Shown here in pieces: positions 43,045-52,036 of a DNA stretch of 64,000 nt (the first letter of the stretch is position 1; each line of letters opens with the position of its first letter). The notes under the pieces are model-generated. The model was not told the origin of the DNA. It was given only the letters and a program-made list of their open reading frames with translations, and did not search any database. Source of the DNA: Flavipsychrobacter sp. (GTDB lineage: Bacteria > Bacteroidota > Bacteroidia > Chitinophagales > Chitinophagaceae); assembly GCA_017849575.1 (NCBI GenBank), contig JAFIGV010000019.1:372001-436000 (forward strand), in the 5' to 3' direction. The translations under genes and the position numbers were made by a program.

Positions 43045-43773
43045 TTATGAAGCCTGTGTACACCACTTGTTCAGTTGGTTGACGCAGGCTGCAATGTCTT
43101 TGGGCAATGGCGCTTCGGCTACAATTTCTTTCCCATCGGCTTTCGGGAAACTGAGCCGGTAGGCGTGCAGAGCCAGCCTTTGCAGCAAGGGGCGCTCTGT
43201 TTCTTCTTTTTCGGAAAGCCGGTATTTTTTCTTGATCGAAGAAAGAAAAAAGGGTTTACCATCGCCATAAAGTTCGTCACAGACCACAGGGTGGCCGATA
43301 GACTGCATGTGCACCCGAATCTGGTGCGTACGGCCGGTGTGTATCTGGAATTGCAGGAGCGCAAATAAAGGCCATTGCTCTACCACGCGGTAGTCGGTCA
43401 CCGACGGTTTGCCTTTTTTGGCCACCACCATCTTCCCTTTTACGACCGGGTGTTCGGCTATTGGTGTTTCTATTCGTCCGCTTTCGGGCGTCACAAGGCC
43501 CTGCACCAGTGCCGCGTAGAGTTTGGTGACCTTATGCTGCTGAAACAGTTCGGAAAGGTACTTGTGTGCAGTTTCATTTTTAGCAAAGCATAGTACACCA
43601 CTGGTATCTCTGTCCAGCCGATGTACTACCCATACGCGTTGTTTAAGTTTAGCCTCCAGTAGTTTGTTTAGTGAAGGAAGATCGTTATTAAAGCGATCGG
43701 GTATCACCAGCAGACCGGCCGGTTTATTCACTACAATCAGGTCTTCGTCTTCGTAAATGGTATGGATGTGCAT
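43045..43773 (-). CDS. RluA-family RNA pseudouridine synthase
   Basis: 242 residues from the ATG at 43773; the longer frame begins at TTG inside ybeY. YEDEDLIVVNKPAGLLVIPD is the family opening, VVHRLDRDTSGVLCFAKN carries the catalytic aspartate (RLDRDTSG), and IHTGRTHQIRVHMQSIGHPVVCDELYG is the second signature. There is no N-terminal S4 domain, so it is a short RluA/RluC-type enzyme that isomerises uridine in rRNA or tRNA; the target is not readable. It follows ybeY by 22 bases. Confidence 0.92.
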   Translation of the reverse strand: MHIHTIYEDEDLIVVNKPAGLLVIPDRFNNDLPSLNKLLEAKLKQRVWVVHRLDRDTSGVLCFAKNETAHKYLSELFQQHKVTKLYAALVQGLVTPESGRIETPIAEHPVVKGKMVVAKKGKPSVTDYRVVEQWPLFALLQFQIHTGRTHQIRVHMQSIGHPVVCDELYGDGKPFFLSSIKKKYRLSEKEETERPLLQRLALHAYRLSFPKADGKEIVAEAPLPKDIAACVNQLNKWCTQAS

Positions 43774-43795
43774 CGGGGGCGGAATTATCAATCTT

Positions 43796-44230
43796 TTAGC
43801 TTCCTTCAAAATATTGTTTCAGACAAAGGTCTTCCATCTCTGTCATGATCTTTTTGTCTGCCGGTTTTTTATCCTTGAAGCCGCAAAGATGCAAAGCTCC
43901 GTGGAATATGACGCGGTGTAATTCATGCATGGGGGTCTGGTTGAATTTTTTTGCATTTTCATGCACCCGGTCCACACTGATATAGATTTCAGCATTCAGC
44001 TCCTTTTCCTCCTCACTCATGTCGAAGGTGATAATATCTGTAAGGGTGTCATGTTCGAGAAACTCTTTATTGATCCCGAGCAGATAATCATCGGTGCAGA
44101 ATATATAAGTGATGTCGATGAGCTTTACCGCGTTTCTTTGCCGGCGGATAAGCTGTTGCAAAAATCCCGACAGTTTTCGTTTGTCGCGGAGGTTTGATTT
44201 TATCTGCTGATCGTAGTACCTGACCGCCAT
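43796..44230 (-). CDS. ybeY: rRNA maturation endoribonuclease YbeY
   Basis: 144 residues of the UPF0054/YbeY family. DYLLGINKEFLEHDTLTDIITFDMSE and AEIYISVDRVHENAKKF are followed by HRVIFHGALHLCGFKDKKPADKKIM, the HGxLHLxGxD zinc site with Lys-Asp in the expected neighbourhood. It is a single-strand RNase for 16S rRNA 3'-end processing and quality control. Upstream of the pseudouridine synthase gene; no promoter box was found beyond its start. Complete. Confidence 0.93.
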   Translation of the reverse strand: MAVRYYDQQIKSNLRDKRKLSGFLQQLIRRQRNAVKLIDITYIFCTDDYLLGINKEFLEHDTLTDIITFDMSEEEKELNAEIYISVDRVHENAKKFNQTPMHELHRVIFHGALHLCGFKDKKPADKKIMTEMEDLCLKQYFEGS

Positions 44231-44261
44231 CCGTTTATCATTTTTGCGAAGGTCGAATATT

Positions 44262-44294
44262 TTTGGTGATCGCTGCCTTTATCGCGTACTTTTG
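44262..44294 (+). promoter_or_regulatory. promoter of feoA
   Basis: TTTG (44262-44265), 21 bases, TACTTTTG (44287-44294): a full Bacteroidota -33/-7 promoter. The ATG of feoA (44300) is 5 bases after the box, predicting a leaderless transcript. Confidence 0.6.
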
Positions 44295-44299
44295 CGGAG

Positions 44300-44545
44300 A
44301 TGAATGTGTTGGAAGAAAAATCTTTACGCCTCTCCCAGCTTCACACCGGGCAGCGTGCGGTCATAAAAGATCATGAGGAGAGCGATTTTCAACTGGCTTT
44401 GATGGAGATGGGATGTGTGCCTGGTGAGCCGGTATGGGTAGAGATGGTAGCACCCCTGGGCGACCCGTTGGCTATAAGGATAGCTGGGTATTACCTTAGC
44501 ATTCGCAAGCAGGATGCTGAAAAAATTCTGGTGACGCTGAGCTGA
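44300..44545 (+). CDS. feoA: FeoA-domain protein
   Basis: 81 residues forming one SH3-like FeoA domain: LRLSQLHTGQRAVIKDHEESD, ALMEMGCVPGEPVWVEMVAPLGDPLAIRIAGYYLSIRKQDA. In most Bacteroidota FeoA acts with the ferrous iron permease FeoB. No feoB lies directly downstream (the next gene is convergent), so it is either a distant partner or an isolated FeoA-type regulator. It has its own promoter ending 5 bases before the ATG. Confidence 0.87.
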   Translation: MNVLEEKSLRLSQLHTGQRAVIKDHEESDFQLALMEMGCVPGEPVWVEMVAPLGDPLAIRIAGYYLSIRKQDAEKILVTLS

Positions 44546-44551
44546 ATCGCT

Positions 44552-45976
44552 CTATTTCCCCCTTCCCTGAAAAAGCACCACAAAGGTGTACAGCATGATT
44601 TTAATGTCGAGCGCCAGCGAACAATTTTCGATGTATAGAAGATCGTACTTCATACGCGCGATCATTTCCGTCACGTTTTCTGCATAGCCAAACTGAACCA
44701 TTCCCCAGGAGGTGATGCCGGGTTTTACCTTATGCAAATAACGATAGTGCGGGTGGGTTTGACTGATAATGTCAATAAAATGCTGACGTTCCGGACGCGG
44801 GCCTACAAGAGACATATCGCCGATAAGTATGTTGTAGAATTGAGGCAGCTCGTCTATGCGCCATTTTCTCATCACCTTGCCCCAGGGCGTTATTCTCGGG
44901 TCGTCGTCGCTGGATAGAGCAGGGCCTTTTTCCTCAGCGTTTACGTACATCGATCTAAACTTGTAGATGTAGAAACTTTTGCCAAAAAGACCCACCCTTT
45001 GCTGACGATAAATGATAGCGCCGTGAGACGACAGCCTGACCTTCAATGCGGCAAAAAGGTACACCGGTGTCAACAGGATGAGCGCAGTCAGGGAAATGAT
45101 GATGTCGAGTGTGCGTTTGCATACCCTTTGCCAGTCAGGCATCAGTGTAGGCGGAATCTGAATGAGCACAGCGTCATAAACATTGCTTGTTTTTACCGAT
45201 CCGGAAATGATATCATAAACGTCGGGAAGCACTTTAACATACACCGGCCGGTAGCTTAGCCGGGTGAGAATGTTCTCCAGCAAATGGTGTTCGCTCGAAT
45301 CTACGGCTATGATCACTTCTTCGATCTGGTGCTCGTCAATAATATGTTCCAGCCTGTCGAGGTGGCCCAACTGTGGCAGGAACTTGCTCATGCCATTCGA
45401 CGATTCGAGATTGGAATAGATAAAGCCTTTGAAAAGATGGCCCAGTGACTTGCGGCTACCCGAAAGCTGCTGAAACAGCTCTATCGCTTTGTCATTGCCC
45501 CCGATGATCAATGTGTTGAAGCCCACTTTCCCCCGCAGCATTTTCCGCTTGGCGCGGTTCAGCATCATCAGGCGGAAAAACAGTGTGCACAGGGTGTGGA
45601 TGAGCAGGTAGCGCCCGGTCATCTGAATGAAATAGCTATAGTTTGTAGCATCATTGGCAAATGCAAACAGGGCAATCAGTACCGTGCCGATGATGGAAGA
45701 GATCAACGTGCGGTTGATCTCATTAAGTCTTGATTTTCGATACAAATCGAAATAGGTGCCCGAGAGCAGATACAAAAAGAGCCACCCCGCGGGTACTACC
45801 AGCAAAGCAATGATCCAGTCTTTGCTGCTCATGAGCTGCCAGGCCCCGAAAAAAGCGGATTTACCCAACCACTGCTGGCGGTAGGGGAAAAAAAGTAGCC
45901 ATGCCAGCACCGCCGATACGTAATCGAGAGATGCCAGTGTTTGTATCGCCCGCCTTTTTTCCTGAGAGAGGTGCAT
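44552..45976 (-). CDS. polyprenyl-phosphate glycosylphosphotransferase (exopolysaccharide priming enzyme)
   Basis: 474 residues of the WbaP/WcaJ type. Four N-terminal membrane helices within residues 1-145, a CoA-binding-like central domain (KVGFNTLIIGGNDKAIELFQQL), a fifth helix (LDIIISLTALILLTPVYLFAAL) and the C-terminal bacterial sugar-transferase domain: YRQQRVGLFGKSFYIYKFRSMY, DDPRITPWGKVMRKWRIDELPQFYN, DMSLVGPRPER. It transfers a sugar-1-phosphate to undecaprenyl phosphate, starting capsule or exopolysaccharide repeat synthesis. The donor sugar is not readable. Two bases separate it from the lipoprotein gene upstream, implying an operon. Confidence 0.92.
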   Translation of the reverse strand: MHLSQEKRRAIQTLASLDYVSAVLAWLLFFPYRQQWLGKSAFFGAWQLMSSKDWIIALLVVPAGWLFLYLLSGTYFDLYRKSRLNEINRTLISSIIGTVLIALFAFANDATNYSYFIQMTGRYLLIHTLCTLFFRLMMLNRAKRKMLRGKVGFNTLIIGGNDKAIELFQQLSGSRKSLGHLFKGFIYSNLESSNGMSKFLPQLGHLDRLEHIIDEHQIEEVIIAVDSSEHHLLENILTRLSYRPVYVKVLPDVYDIISGSVKTSNVYDAVLIQIPPTLMPDWQRVCKRTLDIIISLTALILLTPVYLFAALKVRLSSHGAIIYRQQRVGLFGKSFYIYKFRSMYVNAEEKGPALSSDDDPRITPWGKVMRKWRIDELPQFYNILIGDMSLVGPRPERQHFIDIISQTHPHYRYLHKVKPGITSWGMVQFGYAENVTEMIARMKYDLLYIENCSLALDIKIMLYTFVVLFQGRGK

Positions 45977-45978
45977 TG

Positions 45979-46833
45979 TTATTTTCTGGTGACGATCTTA
46001 AAATTGTCGAATGCCACATAGCCGGTGACGGGCTTTGTCTCTGCAACGCGCACGAGAATATTGTAAGATCCTCCCTGGAAATTGGTAAGAAAATCCTGGA
46101 GCCCGACATAAACTTTATTCCAGTCGCCTTTGGGGCGAAAGCCGTATAAAAACTGACTTTGGGTGACGCCATTTTTTGTGGTCTGTACTCCGATTTCAAA
46201 GTTTAATGTGCCCTTATAGTTGAGCTCAAGGTAGGCTTCAGCCCGGTTTGAAGAATTGACCGAACCGCTGAACGGAATAGACATCACACTGAGCGAATAG
46301 TCCGTGCTGTCTAGTTGTATCAGTCCTCCATAGCTTCCTTCAAACACATATTGCGGATCTGAAGTTCGTCTCAGGGTATCTCCTTCGAGCTGTACAAAGG
46401 AATTGCCCGACTCAAAGTCCTCGTGGGTGAAGTTCAACACATTATCGTCGAAATAACGGGTCTGCGGCTGATACACCATACGTTGTCCCGGAGCAGGCTG
46501 CAGCGTAGAAGTGTCTGACCGGTAAAATGAGTAAGGGACGATAATATCGCTGAGGCCGCTATACACCACACAGGGTGTCAGCAGGAGGCTTCCGCTTTTG
46601 CCTGTGAGCACCGGAATATCTGCAGGGAGATCAAAAATGCCGAGGGGAGCATAGTCCAGATAAGCCGCCACGCTTGTGATTTTGTGCGAAAGGGTGCCGG
46701 AGTTGGGGGTGGGTAGAAACCGAAACGAGTCGATATGCAGGTAAGTAGGAACCTGCTCCGAAGGATTGATAACCTCGCAGCTATGTAAGGATATTACCGC
46801 TCCTAACACCAACAGGATTCTCAAAGCGCTCAT
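45979..46833 (-). CDS. hypothetical surface lipoprotein
   Basis: 284 residues from the Met at 46833. SALRILLVLGAVISLHSC is a lipoprotein signal with the lipobox SLHSC. The mature domain looks all-beta: YLHIDSFRFLPTPNSG, AEAYLELNYKGTLNFEIGVQT, and GYVAFDNFKIV near the end. This resembles carbohydrate-binding or adhesin-like jelly rolls, but no family is recognised. It lies between an oxidoreductase and a polysaccharide priming transferase on the same strand, so a surface-polysaccharide role is a guess. Earlier in-frame ATGs would overlap the upstream gene. Confidence 0.6.
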   Translation of the reverse strand: MSALRILLVLGAVISLHSCEVINPSEQVPTYLHIDSFRFLPTPNSGTLSHKITSVAAYLDYAPLGIFDLPADIPVLTGKSGSLLLTPCVVYSGLSDIIVPYSFYRSDTSTLQPAPGQRMVYQPQTRYFDDNVLNFTHEDFESGNSFVQLEGDTLRRTSDPQYVFEGSYGGLIQLDSTDYSLSVMSIPFSGSVNSSNRAEAYLELNYKGTLNFEIGVQTTKNGVTQSQFLYGFRPKGDWNKVYVGLQDFLTNFQGGSYNILVRVAETKPVTGYVAFDNFKIVTRK

Positions 46834-46858
46834 GGAGCGAAAGCTAAATCTAAAATTG

Positions 46859-47845
46859 TTAAACATTATGCAATTCATTATGCTGGCTCATCTTTCGGAG
46901 TATCTGATGTGCCACATCCATAGCATGGTACCCGTCATGTACGGTCACGGCGGTTTGCCGGCCCTGCCGCACCGCTGCTGCAAAGTCTGCAAGTTCCATC
47001 CTTATGGCATTTGTGTTTTCTACCTCGGGCATTTGCACCGATATGATTTTCTTTTCACCGTTGCCGATATCCAGCGGAAAATCGAGCATGCCCTGTTTCA
47101 TTCCTTCATCCTTCAGCCGGATTACCTCTGCCTTTTTATCAAGGAAGTCAATGCCAATGTAGGCGTCGCGCTGAAAGAGCCTCATTTTCCGCATTTTCTT
47201 CAGGGAGATTCTGCTGGCGGTGAGGTTGGCTACACAGCCGTTATCAAACTCAATACGGGCGTTCGCGATGTCTGCCGTCTCGCTAATTACCGAAACCCCG
47301 CTCGCTGATATGCGCTTTACAGGAGACTTTACCAGATGTAAGACAATGTCTATATCGTGGATCATCAGGTCCAGAATTACGGCTACATCGGTACCCCGAG
47401 GGTTAAATTGCGCCAGCCGGTGTGCCTCTATAAACATGGGTTGCAGCGATTCGTTCTTCAGCGCAAGGAAGGCAGGGTTATACCGTTCTACATGCCCGAC
47501 CTGGCATTTTACATTGGCCTCATTGACCAGAGTCACTAGTTCTCTTGCTTCGTCGAGGGTATGGGCCAGCGGCTTTTCAATGAAGATATGCTTGCCATTG
47601 AGCAAACATATTTTTGCCAGTTCATAATGTGCTGTTGTCGGCGCTACGATATCCACCGCGTCCACCGAGTGGATCAATTGTTCCAGATCCGTGTAGCGAG
47701 GCACCTGATATTGAGCTATGGTGCCGGCTGCATTTTCGTCGTTCGGATCAAAAAATCCAACCAGTTCAATGCCTGCTATTTCCTTCCATTGCTGGATGTG
47801 GATTTTGCCCAGATGACCGGCGCCGAGTATGCCAACTTTTAACAT
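46859..47845 (-). CDS. Gfo/Idh/MocA family NAD(P)-dependent oxidoreductase
   Basis: 328 residues from the ATG at 47845, where the Rossmann motif begins: LKVGILGAGHLGKIHIQQW. The conserved DIVAPTTAHYELAKICLLNGKHIFIEKPLA segment with the EKP motif follows, and the second domain has MFIEAHRLAQFNPRGTDVAVILDLMIHDIDIVLHLV. Such enzymes oxidise or reduce sugars and nucleotide sugars, for example UDP-HexNAc 3-dehydrogenases in surface polysaccharide synthesis. Gene order (oxidoreductase, lipoprotein, priming transferase) fits polysaccharide synthesis but does not identify the substrate. Confidence 0.88.
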   Translation of the reverse strand: MLKVGILGAGHLGKIHIQQWKEIAGIELVGFFDPNDENAAGTIAQYQVPRYTDLEQLIHSVDAVDIVAPTTAHYELAKICLLNGKHIFIEKPLAHTLDEARELVTLVNEANVKCQVGHVERYNPAFLALKNESLQPMFIEAHRLAQFNPRGTDVAVILDLMIHDIDIVLHLVKSPVKRISASGVSVISETADIANARIEFDNGCVANLTASRISLKKMRKMRLFQRDAYIGIDFLDKKAEVIRLKDEGMKQGMLDFPLDIGNGEKKIISVQMPEVENTNAIRMELADFAAAVRQGRQTAVTVHDGYHAMDVAHQILRKMSQHNELHNV

Positions 47846-47995
47846 GGATAAGCCTGCTTGTGAGTTGATTTTCTGATTCTTGAAAAAGCCCTGCAAGATA
47901 GCAAGAATTAGGCACTAAAGCCGACCGCAGACAGCCCGCAGCTTACTTTCTACTTTTTTACGACAATTAACGACGCTCCGGCAGCAATGAAGAAA

Positions 47996-48014
47996 GGCGC
48001 CCGTTTAGGACGCC
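47996..48014 (-). terminator. possible terminator after paaZ
   Basis: On the minus strand GGCGTCC and GGGCGCC pair with one G.T across a 5-base loop, followed by a weak TTTCTT. It lies 6 bases after the paaZ stop. Confidence 0.45.
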
Positions 48015-48020
48015 CTGTGC

Positions 48021-50075
48021 TTATCGCTGATCTTTTTTCTTTACCATCGTCAGTATTGTGGCGATGGCTACGGTTTCACCGGTCTCGTCATACACATCTA
48101 CCAGCCATTTCACGATGCCTTTCGCTATGTCTTCTTCTGTTCTCTTTTCCTGATCTACTTTTTCCTTCACAGTGAGGCGCACGCCTATCGTAGCGCCGGG
48201 ATATACAGGTTTGGTAAAACGGCATTCGTCTATGCCATAGTTTAGCAATACCGGTCCTTTTTTGGCATCGACAAAAAGTCCTGCTGCCTTTGAAAGAATA
48301 AAATATCCATGGGCCACGCGCCGTTCAAAAATGGTTCCTTCCAGCGAGGTGGCGTCCATATGTGCATAGAAATTGTCGCCGCTTACGTTGGCAAAATTGG
48401 TGATGTCAGTTTCTGTTACCGTGTGTTTGGCGGTCGTTACCGTATCGCCAACTTCGAGGTCTTCAAAATGCTTGCGGAAGGGGTGTATTTCGGTTTCGTT
48501 TTGTTGCCCTCCCTGCTGGTAGACATGGGTGACGCGCGAAAGTGTGGTCGGCGAACCCTGTATAGCTGTGCGTTGCAGATAGTGTAATACCCCGCGTTTT
48601 CCGCCCATTTCTTCACCGCCACCCGCGCGGCCGGGTCCACCATGCACGAGCATGGGCATCGGCGATCCATGTCCTGTACTTTCTTTTGCGCATTCTCTGT
48701 TCAGAATAAGTATTCGTCCGTGCGTAGCGGCTGTTCCCAACACAAAATCGCGGGCTACATGGTCATCGTGTGTTACGATAGAACATACCAACGATCCCTT
48801 GCCCAGCTTTGCCAGTTCCATGGCTTCATCAAGTTGATGGTAGGGCATAATGGTAGCCACCGGACCGAAAGCTTCGATATTGTGACAGTCGAGTTTGTTG
48901 AACGGATCGTCGTTGAAAAAGACAATGGGTGGAAGGAATGCTCCTTTCTCTTTATCGGCGCCCACTACTTCAAATTTTTCCAGATCGCCAATGACAATTT
49001 GTTGTGATTGGGCAAAGTGCTGTACTTTTTCACGCACTTCATTGCGCTGCGACTGGCCTGCGAGCGGCCCCATACGCACACCTTCTGTGCCGGGGTTACC
49101 AAGGGTAGTGCCTTTCAGTCTTTTACCTAAGGCAATCTGCACGTCTTCTACCTTGTCCGCCGGCACCATGATGCGGCGGATTGCCGTACATTTTTGTCCG
49201 GCTTTGGTTGTCATTTCCCGCACCACTTCTTTGATGAAAATGTCGAACTCGGGCATATCCGTGGTTACGTCAGGACCGAGGACGCAGGAGTTGAGCGAAT
49301 CTGCCTCCATGTTGAAAGGTACGGCCTCAGAAATGATACGCGGGTGGGACTTCAGCTTACGCCCGGTGTCTGCAGAGCCGGTGAATGTTACTACATCCTG
49401 ACTTTCTACGGTTTCGAGGATGGTACGGGCCGACCCACAGATAAGCTGCAGAGAGCCTTCCGGCAAAATATTCGATTTTATGATCTCTTCAAATACGGCT
49501 TCGGTAAGGTAGGACGTAAGTGTTGCAGGCTTAACGATTGCCGGTACTCCCGCCAATAAATTCACGGCTATTTTTTCCAGCATCCCCCATACCGGGAAGT
49601 TGAAAGCGTTGATGTGAATAGCGACACCTTCGCGTGGCACCATAATGTGATGGCCAATGAAGGTGTTATTCTTCGAAAGCCTGATGGCATCTCCATCCAC
49701 ATAATACCTTTCGTTAGGAAATTGCCGGCGAAGACTTGCGTTGGCAAACAGATTTCCGATACCCCCTTCAATATCTACCCAGCTATCGGCACGTGTAGCC
49801 CCCGTGTGTGCACTGATTTCGTAGAAATATTCTTTGCGTTCCAGCAGATACATGGCCAGAGCCTTCAGCATTCTTCCCCGCTCATGAAAGGTGAGTTTTC
49901 TCAGCGCGGGTCCGCCCACCTTGCGTGCATAATGCATCATAGCACCAAAGTCGAGACCTTCACTGCTGGCAGTATAAATAGGATCGCCGGTAATGGCGTT
50001 ATAGAGCACATCGCCCTCTTTATCGGCGGTTACCCATTTGCCTTCTGCGTAGTTTTTTAATTGCGTCAGAGCCAT
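48021..50075 (-). CDS. paaZ: oxepin-CoA hydrolase / 3-oxo-5,6-dehydrosuberyl-CoA semialdehyde dehydrogenase
   Basis: 684 residues, bifunctional. Residues 1-510 are an aldehyde dehydrogenase domain with NFPVWGMLEKIA, VKPATLT, TFTGSADTG, a conserved Glu in NMEADSLNS and catalytic Cys in KAGQKCTAIRRIM. Residues 530-684 are a MaoC-like hydratase domain (FEDLEVGDTVTTAKHTVTETDI, FANVSGDNFYAHMD, RVAHGYFI). This is the PaaZ arrangement: ring opening of oxepin-CoA and oxidation of the semialdehyde in aerobic phenylacetate degradation. No other paa gene lies nearby in the window. Confidence 0.92.
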   Translation of the reverse strand: MALTQLKNYAEGKWVTADKEGDVLYNAITGDPIYTASSEGLDFGAMMHYARKVGGPALRKLTFHERGRMLKALAMYLLERKEYFYEISAHTGATRADSWVDIEGGIGNLFANASLRRQFPNERYYVDGDAIRLSKNNTFIGHHIMVPREGVAIHINAFNFPVWGMLEKIAVNLLAGVPAIVKPATLTSYLTEAVFEEIIKSNILPEGSLQLICGSARTILETVESQDVVTFTGSADTGRKLKSHPRIISEAVPFNMEADSLNSCVLGPDVTTDMPEFDIFIKEVVREMTTKAGQKCTAIRRIMVPADKVEDVQIALGKRLKGTTLGNPGTEGVRMGPLAGQSQRNEVREKVQHFAQSQQIVIGDLEKFEVVGADKEKGAFLPPIVFFNDDPFNKLDCHNIEAFGPVATIMPYHQLDEAMELAKLGKGSLVCSIVTHDDHVARDFVLGTAATHGRILILNRECAKESTGHGSPMPMLVHGGPGRAGGGEEMGGKRGVLHYLQRTAIQGSPTTLSRVTHVYQQGGQQNETEIHPFRKHFEDLEVGDTVTTAKHTVTETDITNFANVSGDNFYAHMDATSLEGTIFERRVAHGYFILSKAAGLFVDAKKGPVLLNYGIDECRFTKPVYPGATIGVRLTVKEKVDQEKRTEEDIAKGIVKWLVDVYDETGETVAIATILTMVKKKDQR

Positions 50076-50332
50076 AAAACAGTTTATTTATAAGACAGTT
50101 CCGTCCTTGAATTCTTTAATTGCGCAAAATAACGGTTTTGGGGTTAACGATTAAAATCGGTGGGCGGTTGTCTCGGGCAAGCTTAGCGTTTGCTTGCCGT
50201 GCACAGAGGCTTTCTACCTTTCTATTTTTCGCTACAGCTTAGTTGTCGGGTTGGGTCGTACCCAAGGCTATGCCGGAAGTTGAATTTAAACCGGTATTTT
50301 GTGCGTTTAATGCTGCCCACTGTAACCTGGCG

Positions 50333-51820
50333 ATGATCTCTGAAAAAAGAACAAATCTATACGACCGGCTCTTTGATTGCCTTGCTCTGTTCCTTATCGC
50401 CGCAGGCATACTGTTGCGTATAGCCGTTTTTTTGCAAAATCGAAATCTTTTTATTGATGAGGCCAATGTGGCCCGAAACATTTTTGAGCGTAATTTTTTG
50501 CAACTCGCTACGCCGCTCAGCTACGAACAGTATGCCCCTCCGGTTTTTCTGTGGATGGTTAAGCTCTCCAGCTTTTTTTTCGGATATGGAGAAATGGCGC
50601 TGCGGCTCTATCCGCTTCTATCCTCTTTTGCTGCGCTCATTTTGTTTTTTCTCATACTCAGGCAGTTAGGTTTGACAAGAACGCTCTGGTACCCTCTGGC
50701 TTTGATGGTCGTAGGATACCTCACCATTCGTTATGCTACCGAGCTGAAGCAGTATATGAGCGATGAGACCGTAGTGCTCGGTCTGCTCTACCTCGCCCTG
50801 CGTATCGATTTGTTTAAGCTGTCGGAAAAAAGATTTTTTCTGATCTGGCTCGGCGCAGGTTCGTTAGCAATATGGGCGGCTATGCCCGCCGTTTTTGCTT
50901 TGGCGGGCGTGGGTGTTTACTATATATGGCCTTGCCTTGTCCGAAAAGACAGAAGAAAGCTTTTCCTGATGCTGGCGATCGGGGTTGCCTGGTTGCTTCA
51001 GTTCATTCTTTATTATTTTCTTATTCTTCGGCCGCAGATAGAATCGAGCTATCTGCAAAATTTTCACCAGGATTATTTTCTGTATGCACTGCCCGATAGC
51101 AAGGCCGAATGGAAACATAACTGGAACCGTATTAAAGAACTGATTGAGGAAGCCGCCGGATATGAAGTGCATTTATTTTACTTCCATCTCGTTTGCATGA
51201 TCATCGGTGTCGGTGCGGGGATATACAGGTTGCGGGAGAAGACGATGCTTTTTGTAGTGCCCCTGGCAGCAGTACTTTGCGCTGCAGCGCTCAATCAATA
51301 TTCGCTTATTCCCAGGGTGGCCTTGTTTACGGTGCCGCTATTGCTTGTTTTATTGGGGCTGGGTCTGGATGTTCTTTGCAGAGCCAATTACCGCCTGATG
51401 CCCCTTGTTTTCCTGCCGGTAGGGTTTTATGGCGTTTATGCTTTTAGCAGTGTAAAAATGGCTTGGCAACGATTTGAGAGCGAGGAAATCACCGATGCCA
51501 TGAGTTTTGTCATTGATCATCAAATCAACCACGGGAAACAACTGTATGTGAGTATAGGAAGTCAGCCCGCATTTATTTATTACACCCAGATACACCCTGA
51601 TAATTCGCGATGGGAGCGGCTAAAAGACGCACAAACCCCCAACTGGGATGCCGACTATGCCAACATCGGCAGGCAATCCGACTCCGTATTTGCCTGCATT
51701 TTTACGAGTATCAGTATCAAAGAGCTCAAAGAAAAAAGGCAGGCTTTGAGTCAACTTAACCGACCGATAGCGAGCCTTGAGAAGCAGGGTTGCTATGTAT
51801 ATCTCTACCATAAAAGATAG
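50333..51820 (+). CDS. GT-C type membrane glycosyltransferase (GT39/ArnT-like)
   Basis: 495 residues from the ATG at 50333, since the longer frame begins at a TTG 90 bases upstream. About eleven hydrophobic segments from residue 14 to 375, and after the first helix NLFIDEANVARNIFERNF, carrying the Asp-Glu acid pair expected of GT-C enzymes that use polyprenyl-phosphate sugars. A soluble periplasmic tail (about residue 380-495) closes it. Likely transfers a sugar to a lipid or glycan on the periplasmic side. Acceptor and donor unknown; no operon partner (downstream gene is convergent). Confidence 0.75.
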   Translation: MISEKRTNLYDRLFDCLALFLIAAGILLRIAVFLQNRNLFIDEANVARNIFERNFLQLATPLSYEQYAPPVFLWMVKLSSFFFGYGEMALRLYPLLSSFAALILFFLILRQLGLTRTLWYPLALMVVGYLTIRYATELKQYMSDETVVLGLLYLALRIDLFKLSEKRFFLIWLGAGSLAIWAAMPAVFALAGVGVYYIWPCLVRKDRRKLFLMLAIGVAWLLQFILYYFLILRPQIESSYLQNFHQDYFLYALPDSKAEWKHNWNRIKELIEEAAGYEVHLFYFHLVCMIIGVGAGIYRLREKTMLFVVPLAAVLCAAALNQYSLIPRVALFTVPLLLVLLGLGLDVLCRANYRLMPLVFLPVGFYGVYAFSSVKMAWQRFESEEITDAMSFVIDHQINHGKQLYVSIGSQPAFIYYTQIHPDNSRWERLKDAQTPNWDADYANIGRQSDSVFACIFTSISIKELKEKRQALSQLNRPIASLEKQGCYVYLYHKR

Positions 51821-52036
51821 CAGAAAGCTGATGCATCTGCGGGAGGCACGATAGTGTTCGGCCTTCACAAGCCTCCGGCGTCATATTCTTGTCCCTAAAC
51901 GCTTTTAGAAATAGCGAAAACAAAGCCTTTTGCAGACTTTGGTTTCATCTGTGAGCGTACCTGTTTTTTAGTTCAGTTTTCGGATTTCCGGCTTTGGCAC
52001 AACTGTAGGTTTTTTTTGAGTCAACCCTCCATGAGC

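Noticed and set aside
44300-44545. feoA as part of an feoAB iron uptake operon
   Set aside because: No feoB follows; the next gene is a convergent polysaccharide priming transferase.
50243-50332. N-terminal 30 residues of the GT-C glycosyltransferase from a TTG start
   Set aside because: The segment is not membrane-like or family-like; the ATG at 50333 directly precedes the first helix.
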